From assembly GCA_965223405.1 (NCBI GenBank), contig CBDCWO010000004.1, positions 1 to 64,000 on the forward strand: DNA of 64,000 bases, given 5' to 3'. The position numbers and the translations under genes were made by a program. This DNA is from CBDCWO01 sp965223405 (lineage in GTDB: Bacteria; Bacteroidota; Bacteroidia; Chitinophagales; Saprospiraceae). Under the pieces are notes generated by a model. It was not told the DNA's origin and did no database searches. It saw only the letters and a program-made list of their open reading frames with translations. Shown in pieces: positions 1-8,741 of this stretch (positions within the stretch are counted from its first letter, which is position 1; every line of letters begins with the position of its first letter).

Positions 1-1
1 A

Positions 2-2107
2 CCCTATGGATTGGTACAATTGAGTCCTGACACTCGCACCGGTGGGGATAACGGTCCCGGATATTCCTGGACCCACACGACTATTGAAGGATTTAGTTTT
101 ACTCATATGAGTGGAATTGGATGGTATGGAGATCTCGGCAACTTTTTGGTCATGCCAACCATTGGCAAATTATATACTAATAAAGGAGATGAAGAATATC
201 CGGAAAAGGGCTATCGTTCCCGCTATGATCATGATCAGGAAACGGCCAGAGCCGGTTACTATAGTGTAGTCCTTACCGATTATAACATAAAAGCTGAATG
301 TAGTGCTGCACCAAGAGCTGGTATGCTGCGATTTACGTTTCCCCAAAGTGATAGTTCCAGGATACAGATTGATTTATCCAGAAGGATAGGGGGGACATCC
401 ACCGAGCAATATATTAAAGTAGAAAATGATAACACCATATCCGGATGGATGAAATGCCCTCCCGAAGGGGGAGGGTGGGGAAATGGAGATGGAAATGCGG
501 ATTACACCGTTTATTTTTATTGTCAATTCAGCAAGCCTTTACAAGATTTCGGCATGTGGAGTGTAGAGGTCCCAGAAGGAATGGTACGGAAAAGAAAACA
601 AGTTACCAGTCAGGAATTTCAAAACCTTGTGGCCAAAGCAAATATTTATCGGGGCATCACCGAATATCGAGGTAAGCATATTGGATTTTTTACCAACTTT
701 GGCACCCATGCCAATGAAAAAATACTGATGAAAAGTGGCATTTCGTTTGTAAGTATGGAAGGGGCTAGATTGAATCTAGAGTCCGATATCCCTCATTGGA
801 ATTTCGAAGAGGTAGTTGATCATGCCCGATATCTTTGGCAGAAAGCGATTACATCGATATCCATTGAAGGGGGGACTGATCGCGAAAGGGAGATATTTTA
901 TACCGCGTTGTATCATACCATGATTGATCCGCGAGCATTCTCCGATGTAGATGGTAAATATTTAGGAGCCGATCGTAAGATTCATCAAAATCAAGATTTT
1001 GTATACCGGACTATTTTTAGTGGTTGGGATGTATTCAGATCGCAGTTTCCGTTGCAGACTTTGATCAATCCAAAAATTGTGAATGACGAGATTAACTCAC
1101 TTCTGCAAATGGCTGAATTGAGTGATAGGCACTATCTTCCCCGCTGGGAGTTCCTCAATGCTTATTCGGGATGTATGATTGGAAATCCGGCCGTATCGGT
1201 TATTACCGATGCCTATCAAAAAGGAATCCGAAATTTTGATAACGAAAAGGCCTTTGAATTTTGTAAGAACTCGGTGGACACTTTTAGCAATGGAAGTTTG
1301 GGATATGTACCACACAGTATATCCAAAACACTGGAATATGCATATTTTGATTGGTGTTTTGCCACCTTTGCGCATGCCATGGGAAAGAAGGATATCGCAA
1401 CTACTTATTTTGAAAAAAGCAAAAACTATGTCAACATTTGGGATAATCAGGTGAATTGGTTTCGTGCCAAAGATGAACATGGTGAATGGAAAGAGTGGAA
1501 AGGTAAGACTGTGCACGGACAAGGATGCGTTGAAAGTAATCCGTTTCAACAGGGGTGGTTTGTACCTCATGATATACCAGGTTTAGAGGAATTAATGGGA
1601 GGGCGAGATTCCATCCAACGACTTTTGACCCACTTTTTCGACCAGGCTCCGGATGACTTCTTATGGAATGATTATTACAATCACCCAAACGAGCCGGTGC
1701 ATCATATACCTTTTATGTTCAATGAAATCGGAATGCCGCAGCAAACTCAAAAGTGGACTCGCAGAATTTGCGAAACAGCATATGGAAATGATGCATTTGG
1801 TTTGTGTGGTAATGAAGATGTGGGCCAGATGTCGGCCTGGTACGTGTTGGCGGCCATGGGGCTTCATCCTATCAACCCGGGCGATAATAAATATCAAATT
1901 ACAAGCCCTGTATTCAGTAAAATTGAATTACAGTTGGATCCAGATTATTATCAAGGCAACTTATTTACAATTGTTGCGCACAACCATTCAAAAGAAAATT
2001 TTTACATACAATCCATAAAATTAAATGGAGAGAAATTAGACCGTCATTGGATTACTCATCAAGAAATAGTTAAGGGGGGTATTTTAGAGTTGGAGATGGG
2101 CCGGTAA
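2..2107 (+). CDS. GH92 alpha-mannosidase (5'-truncated by window edge)
   Basis: Glycoside hydrolase family 92 enzymes are Ca2+-dependent exo-acting alpha-mannosidases that trim N-glycans in the periplasm or at the cell surface. The frame is open to the left edge (codons for P-Y-G precede a TTG at 11), so the true start and signal peptide lie outside the window. About 700 residues are visible. Family hallmarks are VQLSPDT and GFSFTHMSG in the N-terminal beta-sandwich, and FNEIGMPQQTQKW and GNEDVGQMSAWYV in the C-terminal (alpha/alpha)6 barrel; the acidic residues in the last two match the conserved catalytic and metal region. The next gene is convergent. With the nearby GH20-like and GH29 genes it suggests glycoprotein-glycan degradation (inference). 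Confidence 0.93.
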   Translation, partial: PYGLVQLSPDTRTGGDNGPGYSWTHTTIEGFSFTHMSGIGWYGDLGNFLVMPTIGKLYTNKGDEEYPEKGYRSRYDHDQETARAGYYSVVLTDYNIKAECSAAPRAGMLRFTFPQSDSSRIQIDLSRRIGGTSTEQYIKVENDNTISGWMKCPPEGGGWGNGDGNADYTVYFYCQFSKPLQDFGMWSVEVPEGMVRKRKQVTSQEFQNLVAKANIYRGITEYRGKHIGFFTNFGTHANEKILMKSGISFVSMEGARLNLESDIPHWNFEEVVDHARYLWQKAITSISIEGGTDREREIFYTALYHTMIDPRAFSDVDGKYLGADRKIHQNQDFVYRTIFSGWDVFRSQFPLQTLINPKIVNDEINSLLQMAELSDRHYLPRWEFLNAYSGCMIGNPAVSVITDAYQKGIRNFDNEKAFEFCKNSVDTFSNGSLGYVPHSISKTLEYAYFDWCFATFAHAMGKKDIATTYFEKSKNYVNIWDNQVNWFRAKDEHGEWKEWKGKTVHGQGCVESNPFQQGWFVPHDIPGLEELMGGRDSIQRLLTHFFDQAPDDFLWNDYYNHPNEPVHHIPFMFNEIGMPQQTQKWTRRICETAYGNDAFGLCGNEDVGQMSAWYVLAAMGLHPINPGDNKYQITSPVFSKIELQLDPDYYQGNLFTIVAHNHSKENFYIQSIKLNGEKLDRHWITHQEIVKGGILELEMGR

Positions 2108-2117
2108 TTTATTTAGC

Positions 2118-3227
2118 CTAATTTATAATTTCAAAGAAAACAAGCACCGGGTTTTTTTCAGGTTCAAATTTGGGTTCCCAAAGGGAAAGTTCCGTATTGT
2201 TTTCCAAAAAGTTATTGACTTCATCTGGGCTGCATTCGATGACAATCTCATTCTCAAAAATGCCTCTAAATTTTCTTGGTGGAAGGATGTTGCTCTCTGC
2301 CAGTAGATGAGAATAATATGGCGTACCCGTGTTTCGTGAATAAATTACATAACGTGATTTACCATCCAAGGAATAATCAAATGCCAAATATCCGGAGGTA
2401 AGGACTGGGTTGTTAATTGAGGAAATTTCATCAGTAGGCAAGAGGTGAATTGGTTTGGAAGGGAACCGAAAATAGGTTTCCAAATTATCCACCTGATATT
2501 CACCAAAATCCAATTTGTACCGGATGAATACATTCTTATTTCGAAATCCATATAAATTGGGATCTGCTAACCTGGAGAAGATTAATTCAGGACCATCGGT
2601 TTCTGAAAAAGGAAAACTCGTTGAAAAGATTGCCATTCCGTCCGGATAGGGCAAAATCTTTTTAGTAATACTATCCAGGTTGTGGTTAAATAAATGATAA
2701 GAATGGTATTGCTCTCCCTTGGTGGAACTGTTTTTAATAAGGTAATGATCTTGATCGATGATGGCGAAAGTTCCAACACTTGTCTTAAAGGTCCTCGTTG
2801 TTATATAATTCAATTCCAGGTCATAATGATGGATCAATTTGCCTTGGGAGACTAGGATCTGATTGTTCTCGCGATCAATGCGAAAATCTCTAGGATAGTT
2901 TACTTCACCAGGCCCTTTCCCTTGTTTCAACTTAGTTTTGAAAGATCCATTATTTTTGAATAAGTATAATGTTTTAACCTGGTTTTTACTTTTTTCTAAC
3001 AAATAGATATGGTCTTTGAAAATAGATAGTTTGTAAATTTCGTCGAATAGTGAGGCTTCAGTGGATTCCAACTGTACTATTTTTTTAAATTTTATAGTTG
3101 GAATCTCTTTGGTAGTAAAGTCAAATTTGACGACGATTTCCTCTTGGGTTTCATACTGTTTTTTGCAAGCAGATAGAATCAAGAAAGTTGCGGCGACCGG
3201 GCAAATCAACAATCTCAGAATTTGCAT
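2118..3227 (-). CDS. 6-bladed beta-propeller lipoprotein
   Basis: A 369-residue exported lipoprotein: a hydrophobic signal ends in the lipobox L-S-A-C (Cys21) followed by KKQ. The body has repeated propeller-like strands, and the phrase KQGKGPGEVNYPRDF is typical of the Bacteroidota '6-bladed beta-propeller' (DUF5128-like) family, whose precise ligands are mostly unknown. The ATG at 3227 starts the signal directly. It converges on the GH92 gene with a 10-base gap and shows no operon partner. The substrate cannot be stated; it may bind oligosaccharide or peptide. Confidence 0.7.
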   Translation of the reverse strand: MQILRLLICPVAATFLILSACKKQYETQEEIVVKFDFTTKEIPTIKFKKIVQLESTEASLFDEIYKLSIFKDHIYLLEKSKNQVKTLYLFKNNGSFKTKLKQGKGPGEVNYPRDFRIDRENNQILVSQGKLIHHYDLELNYITTRTFKTSVGTFAIIDQDHYLIKNSSTKGEQYHSYHLFNHNLDSITKKILPYPDGMAIFSTSFPFSETDGPELIFSRLADPNLYGFRNKNVFIRYKLDFGEYQVDNLETYFRFPSKPIHLLPTDEISSINNPVLTSGYLAFDYSLDGKSRYVIYSRNTGTPYYSHLLAESNILPPRKFRGIFENEIVIECSPDEVNNFLENNTELSLWEPKFEPEKNPVLVFFEIIN

Positions 3228-3356
3228 TTTAGACTGGTTTAATGATCCTGAAAGTTCCCTTTATTAAATTCTCAGGTGATGGATTTACTATATAGATGCA
3301 AAGTTTGAGCTAAAATGGTTTATTTTGAATTAGATATCCGTTATATTTTGTAGGTG

Positions 3357-3911
3357 ATGGATATCAAGTCTCTCATAAAATCAAGTATTTCTTACATTAC
3401 CAGAGCAAAAAATTACGCAATGGAACTAGCAGATCAGTCTAATAATTTAACCACGAGTAAACCGCGCCATAGCAATGCGGTAGTTCGAAAATTTTGTTTT
3501 TTAGTCCTGTTAGGTTCCTGGTATTTAAGTCCGGTAGATTCTATTGCGCAGGATTTTTCCCGGTTAATAGGCACTTGGGAAAATGAGTTGGGCTCTCAAT
3601 TAATTCTGGATTCTATTTCAACGAATGGTGACTTGTGGGGAAAATACCGTTCTTCCTCCGGAGTCGATGGCCGAATATTCCCTTTAAAAGGATGGGTAAA
3701 CGGAAAAGAGGATCAAGATGTGCTGGCCATCTCTTTTACAGTAAAGTGGCAGGGTTATGGCAGTATTACCGGTTGGACTGGATATTTTGATCAAGATACT
3801 CATGGCGACTACCTCAAAACCCTATGGCACTTAATAAGACCTGATGAAGAAGAATCGTGGGAGAGAGTGATCACAAATTCTTCCCTTTTTCGAAGACCCC
3901 CTATGGAATAA
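3357..3911 (+). CDS. avidin/streptavidin-family biotin-binding protein
   Basis: Residues 68-180 align along the whole streptavidin barrel. IGTWENELGS supplies equivalents of streptavidin Asn23 and Ser27 (N76, S80); KYRSS gives Tyr43 and Ser45 (Y97, S99); FTVKW gives Trp79 (W131); SITGWTGY gives Ser88, Thr90 and Trp92 (S136, T138, W140); LKTLWHL gives Trp108 (W157); ESWERV gives Trp120 (W168). The ureido-binding Asp128 position (avidin Asn118) is Ser176. A hydrophobic export signal occupies about residues 43-65 and ends SIAQ, but 42 extra residues precede it; no ATG, GTG or TTG nearer the signal is seen except Met23 (3420). GTG at 3354 precedes the ATG chosen. Probably exported and binds biotin or a relative; affinity cannot be read from sequence. 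Confidence 0.88.
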   Translation: MDIKSLIKSSISYITRAKNYAMELADQSNNLTTSKPRHSNAVVRKFCFLVLLGSWYLSPVDSIAQDFSRLIGTWENELGSQLILDSISTNGDLWGKYRSSSGVDGRIFPLKGWVNGKEDQDVLAISFTVKWQGYGSITGWTGYFDQDTHGDYLKTLWHLIRPDEEESWERVITNSSLFRRPPME

Positions 3912-3983
3912 ATCTAAGTGGGAGTTCCGTGTGTCTTGTTAATTAGTTATGCGGAATTTGTCCCTATGAAAGTGCGAAGCTAA

Positions 3984-4170
3984 CTGCAATCCCTCCAAGG
4001 GGTCATGCCCCCTTGGACACAAAATGGTTTGTAGGAGATCCTGGAATTCCATCTCCGTCAAACCCATTCAGAGGAAAAATTGAACTACTCCCAATATGTA
4101 AAGATCCCTGGATTTTCTTGAAAAGTTACTGTAACCCCTCCTACCGGTATGCACCCTTGGACTAACTAGA
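3984..4170. repeat. two diverged copies of a hairpin-bearing repeat
   Basis: After the avidin-like gene, the segment at about 3984-4020 contains CCAAGGGG (3995-4002) and its reverse complement CCCCTTGG (4009-4016), a perfect 8-bp stem with a 6-nt loop. A second, degenerate version lies at about 4130-4165 with shared blocks ACTG-AA, CCCTCC, ATGC and CCCTTGGAC. The copies are about 145 bases apart. There is no T-run, so an intrinsic terminator is not clear-cut. No gene is visible in 3912-4177. Confidence 0.5.
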
Positions 4171-4177
4171 TGTTCCT

Positions 4178-4636
4178 TTAGCGGCAAATATTAATTTGCC
4201 CTAAATGGTAAATATCATGTTGAATTATTCCGGTAAGTAATTTGGCAAAAGAATACGACTGACCAGGTACCTTTTCATCCAGTTTTTTGTCATCGATACC
4301 TTCCAGAAGAGTAAGTATTTTTTGTTGGGTTTGAATAAAGGATTGTTTGAGGAATTGTAGGTCGGCATGATCATATTTACGGTTGGGAGTCCAATCTTTG
4401 TCACTATTAATTTCAATTTTGTATGCTTTATTACCTTGAAGTTGTTCGATCGCAAATACTCGCCAAGCAAGCATATGATCCAATATTTGACCAACTCGGT
4501 GCTGATTGGGTGCTACATTGTTGATATTGTCTAAATTGATCAACTGCAACGATTCCTGAATCGATTTACCGTACCAGGGTTGCCCTGAAAAAACAGTCTG
4601 AAATTCATTTAATATTTGTTCTAGTCTTGTACCCAT
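4178..4636 (-). CDS. DinB-like family protein
   Basis: A DinB_2-type four-helix protein of about 152 residues. These fold like the B. subtilis DNA-damage-inducible DinB and bind a metal through three His. Candidates here are the His in ILDHMLAWR and the two His in QHDIYHLGQI close to the C-terminus. ATG at 4636 gives MGTRLEQ; a GTG at 4654 would overlap the TAG stop of the upstream serine hydrolase by one base, implying translational coupling. The function of most such proteins is unknown (some are thiol transferases). Confidence 0.75.
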   Translation of the reverse strand: MGTRLEQILNEFQTVFSGQPWYGKSIQESLQLINLDNINNVAPNQHRVGQILDHMLAWRVFAIEQLQGNKAYKIEINSDKDWTPNRKYDHADLQFLKQSFIQTQQKILTLLEGIDDKKLDEKVPGQSYSFAKLLTGIIQHDIYHLGQINICR

Positions 4637-4653
4637 ATTCTTTTTGAGAATCA

Positions 4654-5835
4654 CTATGGTGAAGAAAATATTTTGTTATAAACTTTTTGAAAAGCAGGTA
4701 TGCTTTTCTTGGCATTTTGGGGTGCAGAATTGTACAAAAAACAAACGCCCATCCGCTCTTTAGGAAATATGGCGATTTCACTGCGATAGTTGTTGACAAG
4801 TCCACCATGATAATAGACATCGTCCGACCCCTGGTGAACTATTCGCCAGCCCATTCCATAAGATGCAGAATCTACCTGAGACCAATGACTAAAATACCTC
4901 CACTCCACCGGGGTTTTGATTTGAGGTTTGAATATCTCCTGAATTTTGTGATCAGGATCGCGATGAAGCAATTCAATAATTTGATTCATATAATGGCTCA
5001 TGTCGGTAATTGATGCATGAATGCCTCCCGCAGGAACTGCATTGTAATATTTGCTATTGAGTGAAGATTGATTCCAGGCTCCTTCACGATATCTATGTGG
5101 TATAGCAAAATTCTCGCTTTTTCTCATATCCATATAATGAGCACCCGTCTGACACATATTCCAGGGTAGAAATAGACTCTGTTTGAGATATTCAGGATAG
5201 GGCTTACCGGTTATCTTTTCCACAACCAATTGATAAAGACTAAAAGCCGCATTTTGATAGCTGTATTGGGTTCCTGGAATGGCTATTAAATGAACCTTAT
5301 TGAAATTATTCAAAATAGTGGCGATGGGAAGTCCAGCCTCAATTAAATTGGTGTAAGTGTGATAGGCAAAGCCACTTGTATGTGAAAGGATATGCTTTAT
5401 GAGAATAGAATCTGATTTAGTCGTGTCTTTGATGTTAAAATCGTTGAGGTAGTTTTTAAGAGACTGATCCCAATCCAATTTTTGTTCTTCAGCAAGTAGG
5501 GCTGCAGAAACGGCGGCAACTCCTTTTGAGAGTGAGCCAATTCTAAACAAGGTCAACGGGGTTACCGGATCACTTTTGTCGATGACTTTAACTCCATAGC
5601 CTTGATTGAGTAGGATGTGACCTGCTTTAACGACTGCTACTGCCATTCCTGGTGTGGAAGGCAATAATTCTTCGCGAATGGTTTGCTCAAACTGTTCGAT
5701 AAAGATAGAATCTTTGGGGTTATCCAATTTTTGATCTGGGTTGACCAATGGAACCCTATCACCCGAATGGCTGCAATGAATGAATATCCCAGTTAGTAAT
5801 GTAAATATTATATGCCTTAGACTAATCCTCACCAT
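4654..5835 (-). CDS. serine hydrolase, beta-lactamase/class C PBP family
   Basis: A 393-residue exported serine hydrolase (PF00144; beta-lactamase, D-aminopeptidase and esterase relatives). The nucleophile motif S-x-x-K is FRIGSLSKG (Ser101, Lys104), the second motif Y-x-N is in SYQNAAF, and the third is H-G-G in YYHGGLVNNYRS. The N-terminus is hydrophobic and ends IHCSHSG, a weak lipobox at Cys21. It reads into the DinB-like gene with one base of overlap and is probably the first gene of a two-gene unit. Class C-like proteins of this kind are more often peptidases or esterases than resistance enzymes. Confidence 0.88.
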   Translation of the reverse strand: MVRISLRHIIFTLLTGIFIHCSHSGDRVPLVNPDQKLDNPKDSIFIEQFEQTIREELLPSTPGMAVAVVKAGHILLNQGYGVKVIDKSDPVTPLTLFRIGSLSKGVAAVSAALLAEEQKLDWDQSLKNYLNDFNIKDTTKSDSILIKHILSHTSGFAYHTYTNLIEAGLPIATILNNFNKVHLIAIPGTQYSYQNAAFSLYQLVVEKITGKPYPEYLKQSLFLPWNMCQTGAHYMDMRKSENFAIPHRYREGAWNQSSLNSKYYNAVPAGGIHASITDMSHYMNQIIELLHRDPDHKIQEIFKPQIKTPVEWRYFSHWSQVDSASYGMGWRIVHQGSDDVYYHGGLVNNYRSEIAIFPKERMGVCFLYNSAPQNAKKSIPAFQKVYNKIFSSP

Positions 5836-6171
5836 GGACCATTCGATCCGTTATTTATTTTTTGATGTTACATTTATTATCCCAAGTTAATCGAAGAAAT
5901 TGATTGTCTCTAACTTTTTTGAGGAATATTAATTTAAGAAGTGATTTAAAAACAAATTGTTAATTGATTTGCATGCCATTGATTCTCAATACGTCAGCTC
6001 ACAGCCTCAATATTTTAATATCGGTGGGTGTGAGTTTTCCCTCTACAGCTTCTTTCTCGATCCATAACTGTGGCTATGAATCTCAAAAAGAGCTTCGTCT
6101 TGAAAGTCAAGCGCATACAACTCATTTTAACATCTGTTTTTAAATCACTTCTAAGTATAAATCTCGAAGTA
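5836..6171. other. gene-free AT-rich spacer
   Basis: 336 bases between two minus-strand genes. No convincing ORF. A CTCACA ... TGTGAG inverted pair brackets an AATATTTTAATAT core at about 5998-6034, which could fold but has no T-run. Otherwise nothing is seen. Confidence 0.5.
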
Positions 6172-7314
6172 CTATTCTTCCAAATTATTCATGGCCTCAA
6201 AAAGTTTTCGAAAGGCCATTTGCACATTTCCTCCACGTCGGTGGGGACGTGGATCATTATTACGGTAACTTTCTACAAAAGAACGGGCTGAACCCCATGC
6301 AGTCTGCATAATGCCCAAAAACTTTTCTTTGAGATGGCTAGGTGAATTTGCACGATAATTTAACATGTTTTCAAGCTGTTCGAGACCTACTTCGGGTAAC
6401 CGATAAGGACAAGTAATAACTTGGAATCCGTGAATGGCAAAATAGGGAGCGGTAGGAGTAGCTCTTTGATAATGCCAATCGCAAATGACCACCTCTTTTG
6501 GAATCATTTCAATAGCTCTGGATGTATTATTCATACTCGCTTGCCACATACCCAATCCAGTAATTTTCCCGTCGATCAATCGATCTCCCCAAATCCACAT
6601 TTCTACATTCTTTGATTTCAAGTGATTGTAAATTCTCTTAACTTCATCTGCAAAAACGGTTGCAGGATCTAAACCACCGCACCGAGGGCAATCGGCATCG
6701 GCCAAATAGAACACCTCATCCATGCCTGCATGGAATGCGTCAGCCTTAAAAACCTCAAGCAATTCGTCAACCAGGGCAAAAATTACCATATGTACATCCG
6801 GGTGGTTGGGGCAATAGCTTTTACAATACAACCCATCTTCATTTGGCCATTCATATTTTTCGGGCATCTCTACCCCTGGCGTTTCATCGAATTGCGGATA
6901 CTTTGCCAAAAGTGGATTTAGATTTCCAGCCCAGGATTGGTGACCTAAGAGATTGATTTGTGGAATGAGGCGGATGTTATTCTGACGGCAGGCAGAAACA
7001 ATCTTACTGACATTATCGATGGTAAGTGGATTGTTATTGCGGAGCTCCGGATGGCTTTGATAGGCATACCGATAGTCTACCCTTAAAACCAAAGTATTTA
7101 CATTCAGATCATTTAATTCCCGATTGATAAAATCTACGAAAGTATCCAAATAATCAGGTGTGGGTGCTGCTATACATAGTCCTCGTACCGGCAGTACACT
7201 ATCCAAGTTAGACTGCGCATAGATACTTCCAATACTGAGAGTGAGGATGAATGTAAACAAGCCGGTAAACTTTTTAAATAACCCGGCCTTGATTAGATCT
7301 TTTAATGTAATCAT
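6172..7314 (-). CDS. GH20-like glycoside hydrolase, exported
   Basis: 380 residues with an export signal (LTLSIGSIYAQ, cleavage near residue 34) and a single (beta/alpha)8 catalytic domain related to family 20 beta-hexosaminidases. The diagnostic catalytic pair Asp-Glu is in FHAGMDEVFYL (D199, E200), on the strand where GH20 enzymes carry H-x-G-G-D-E. RLIPQINLLGHQSW resembles the barrel strand preceding it. The usual N-terminal GH20b domain is absent, so it is shorter than typical hexosaminidases. Substrate is probably a beta-linked HexNAc glycan (inference from family). Confidence 0.8.
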   Translation of the reverse strand: MITLKDLIKAGLFKKFTGLFTFILTLSIGSIYAQSNLDSVLPVRGLCIAAPTPDYLDTFVDFINRELNDLNVNTLVLRVDYRYAYQSHPELRNNNPLTIDNVSKIVSACRQNNIRLIPQINLLGHQSWAGNLNPLLAKYPQFDETPGVEMPEKYEWPNEDGLYCKSYCPNHPDVHMVIFALVDELLEVFKADAFHAGMDEVFYLADADCPRCGGLDPATVFADEVKRIYNHLKSKNVEMWIWGDRLIDGKITGLGMWQASMNNTSRAIEMIPKEVVICDWHYQRATPTAPYFAIHGFQVITCPYRLPEVGLEQLENMLNYRANSPSHLKEKFLGIMQTAWGSARSFVESYRNNDPRPHRRGGNVQMAFRKLFEAMNNLEE

Positions 7315-7461
7315 ATGAAAATGAGTGTTAAACTATTTTGAATAGGTCCGACTGAACCAGAAAATCATACTTAATCTTTAATGATCTTCTCATGTCAAAA
7401 TACGTATTGTACCATATTTTATTGAATATTCATTATCTTATTTTTTCAAAATTTGAGATTT

Positions 7462-8562
7462 ATGATTTCAAGGAGATCCTTTCTATTAAATGTACCCATG
7501 GCGGTCAGTTCGTATGTTTTTATTCCGCCTCTTCTAGGCACATCAAATAGTGATATCAATTGGTACAATGTGAGAGAATGGGGAGTTGAAGGAAAAGGTT
7601 GGCACGATACAGAAAGGTATTATGATCGATTGCCTTCTCGAGCCCATGGAGTTGTCAGAGATCCGGTGTGGAATTTGTCCAGACATGCTGCAGGGATGAT
7701 TGTACATTTTCGAACAAATGCTCCGGATATAAAAGTCAAATATCAATTATTATTAGAACAACTGTCCATGTCTCATATGCCGGCGACCGGAGTAAGTGGC
7801 CTTGATTTATATGCCTTGGAGGGAGGGGAATGGAAATGGATCAATGTTACCCGGCCGAATAATCAGGAAGATGAAGTAAATATCGTTAAGAATATGGCGC
7901 CAGTTAAAAGGCTCTTTCGGATCTATTTACCTCTCTATAACGGCATTGAAAACCTGGAAATTGGGGTAGACTCGAAGTATAGTTTTGAACCGGTACAACC
8001 CAGAGAGGAAAGACCGATGGTGTTTTATGGTACCTCTATTTTGCATGGTGCGTGCGCATCCAGACCGGGAATGGCGTTTCCAAGTATTCTGGGTCGCCGT
8101 TTGGAGAGACCAATCATCAATTTGGGTTTTTCGGGAAATGGTAGAATGGAACTGGAAGTCGGATCATTTATTACTGAACTAAATGCTTGTGTTTTTGTAA
8201 TCGATTGCCTTCCTAACCTTAATTCGAACCAGGTCAAAGCACGGGCTATTCCATTGGTGGAACAATTGAGAAAAGCCAGACCTGATACCCCAATCCTATT
8301 GGTGGAAGACCGGGTCAATACCAATGCCACCTTTTTACCTCAAAGGATGCAGCATCACATTGAAAATCATCGGGCCTTAAGAAATAGTTTTCTCAAACTA
8401 CAGAATAATGGTGTTCAAAACCTTTACTACTTAGAGAGCGACCAGCTACTGGGGGTAGATGGAGAAGCCACTACGGATGGTTCTCATCCCAGCGATCTGG
8501 GAATGATGAGGTATGCGGATGCGTACGAACCAGTACTTAGAAAGATACTAAACCAATATTAA
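7462..8562 (+). CDS. SGNH-hydrolase esterase with GxDLY N-domain, Tat signal
   Basis: A two-domain carbohydrate-esterase-like protein. The N-terminal half carries the GLDLY signature (residues 113-117) of the jelly-roll domain found before SGNH lipases. The C-terminal half has block I at YGTSILHG with nucleophile Ser192, the Gly in LGFSGNG, Asn in that motif, and DGSHPSDLG with the Asp/His pair. The N-terminus ISRRSFLL is a twin-arginine signal, so export is probably Tat-dependent. ATG 7462 is chosen over TTG 7453 because it places the RR motif correctly. Likely deacylates sugars in the glycan pathway suggested by its neighbours. Confidence 0.88.
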   Translation: MISRRSFLLNVPMAVSSYVFIPPLLGTSNSDINWYNVREWGVEGKGWHDTERYYDRLPSRAHGVVRDPVWNLSRHAAGMIVHFRTNAPDIKVKYQLLLEQLSMSHMPATGVSGLDLYALEGGEWKWINVTRPNNQEDEVNIVKNMAPVKRLFRIYLPLYNGIENLEIGVDSKYSFEPVQPREERPMVFYGTSILHGACASRPGMAFPSILGRRLERPIINLGFSGNGRMELEVGSFITELNACVFVIDCLPNLNSNQVKARAIPLVEQLRKARPDTPILLVEDRVNTNATFLPQRMQHHIENHRALRNSFLKLQNNGVQNLYYLESDQLLGVDGEATTDGSHPSDLGMMRYADAYEPVLRKILNQY

Positions 8563-8590
8563 GTCGAATCAAGAAAATCCTAAATAAAAA

Positions 8591-8608
8591 TGCCGGCAGT
8601 TGCCGGCA
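8591..8608. other. tandem palindrome after esterase gene
   Basis: Two copies of the self-complementary octamer TGCCGGCA (8591-8598 and 8601-8608) separated by GT, 29 bases after the esterase stop. It can form a strong hairpin and may act in 3'-end formation, but no U-tract follows. Confidence 0.4.
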
Positions 8609-8741
8609 ATGCAATTCGGATAGGTGCATGAGTTTGGGGCTCCTTCTACGTTAGTAGATTTCACCCCATCTCTTCTCTTATATGTCTAAAAAGCTTGAGT
8701 TTCCTCTTTAGGACGGTAGCCAAAACAATAAGTCACATATT

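Noticed and set aside
6070..6291. ORF on + strand near the end of the GH20-like gene
   Set aside because: Overlaps the 3' end of the clearly coding minus-strand gene and has a low-complexity basic composition; a shadow frame.
8591..8608. Treating TGCCGGCA tandem palindrome as a proven terminator
   Set aside because: No U-tract follows and the neighbouring gene is convergent; kept as an unassigned structure only.
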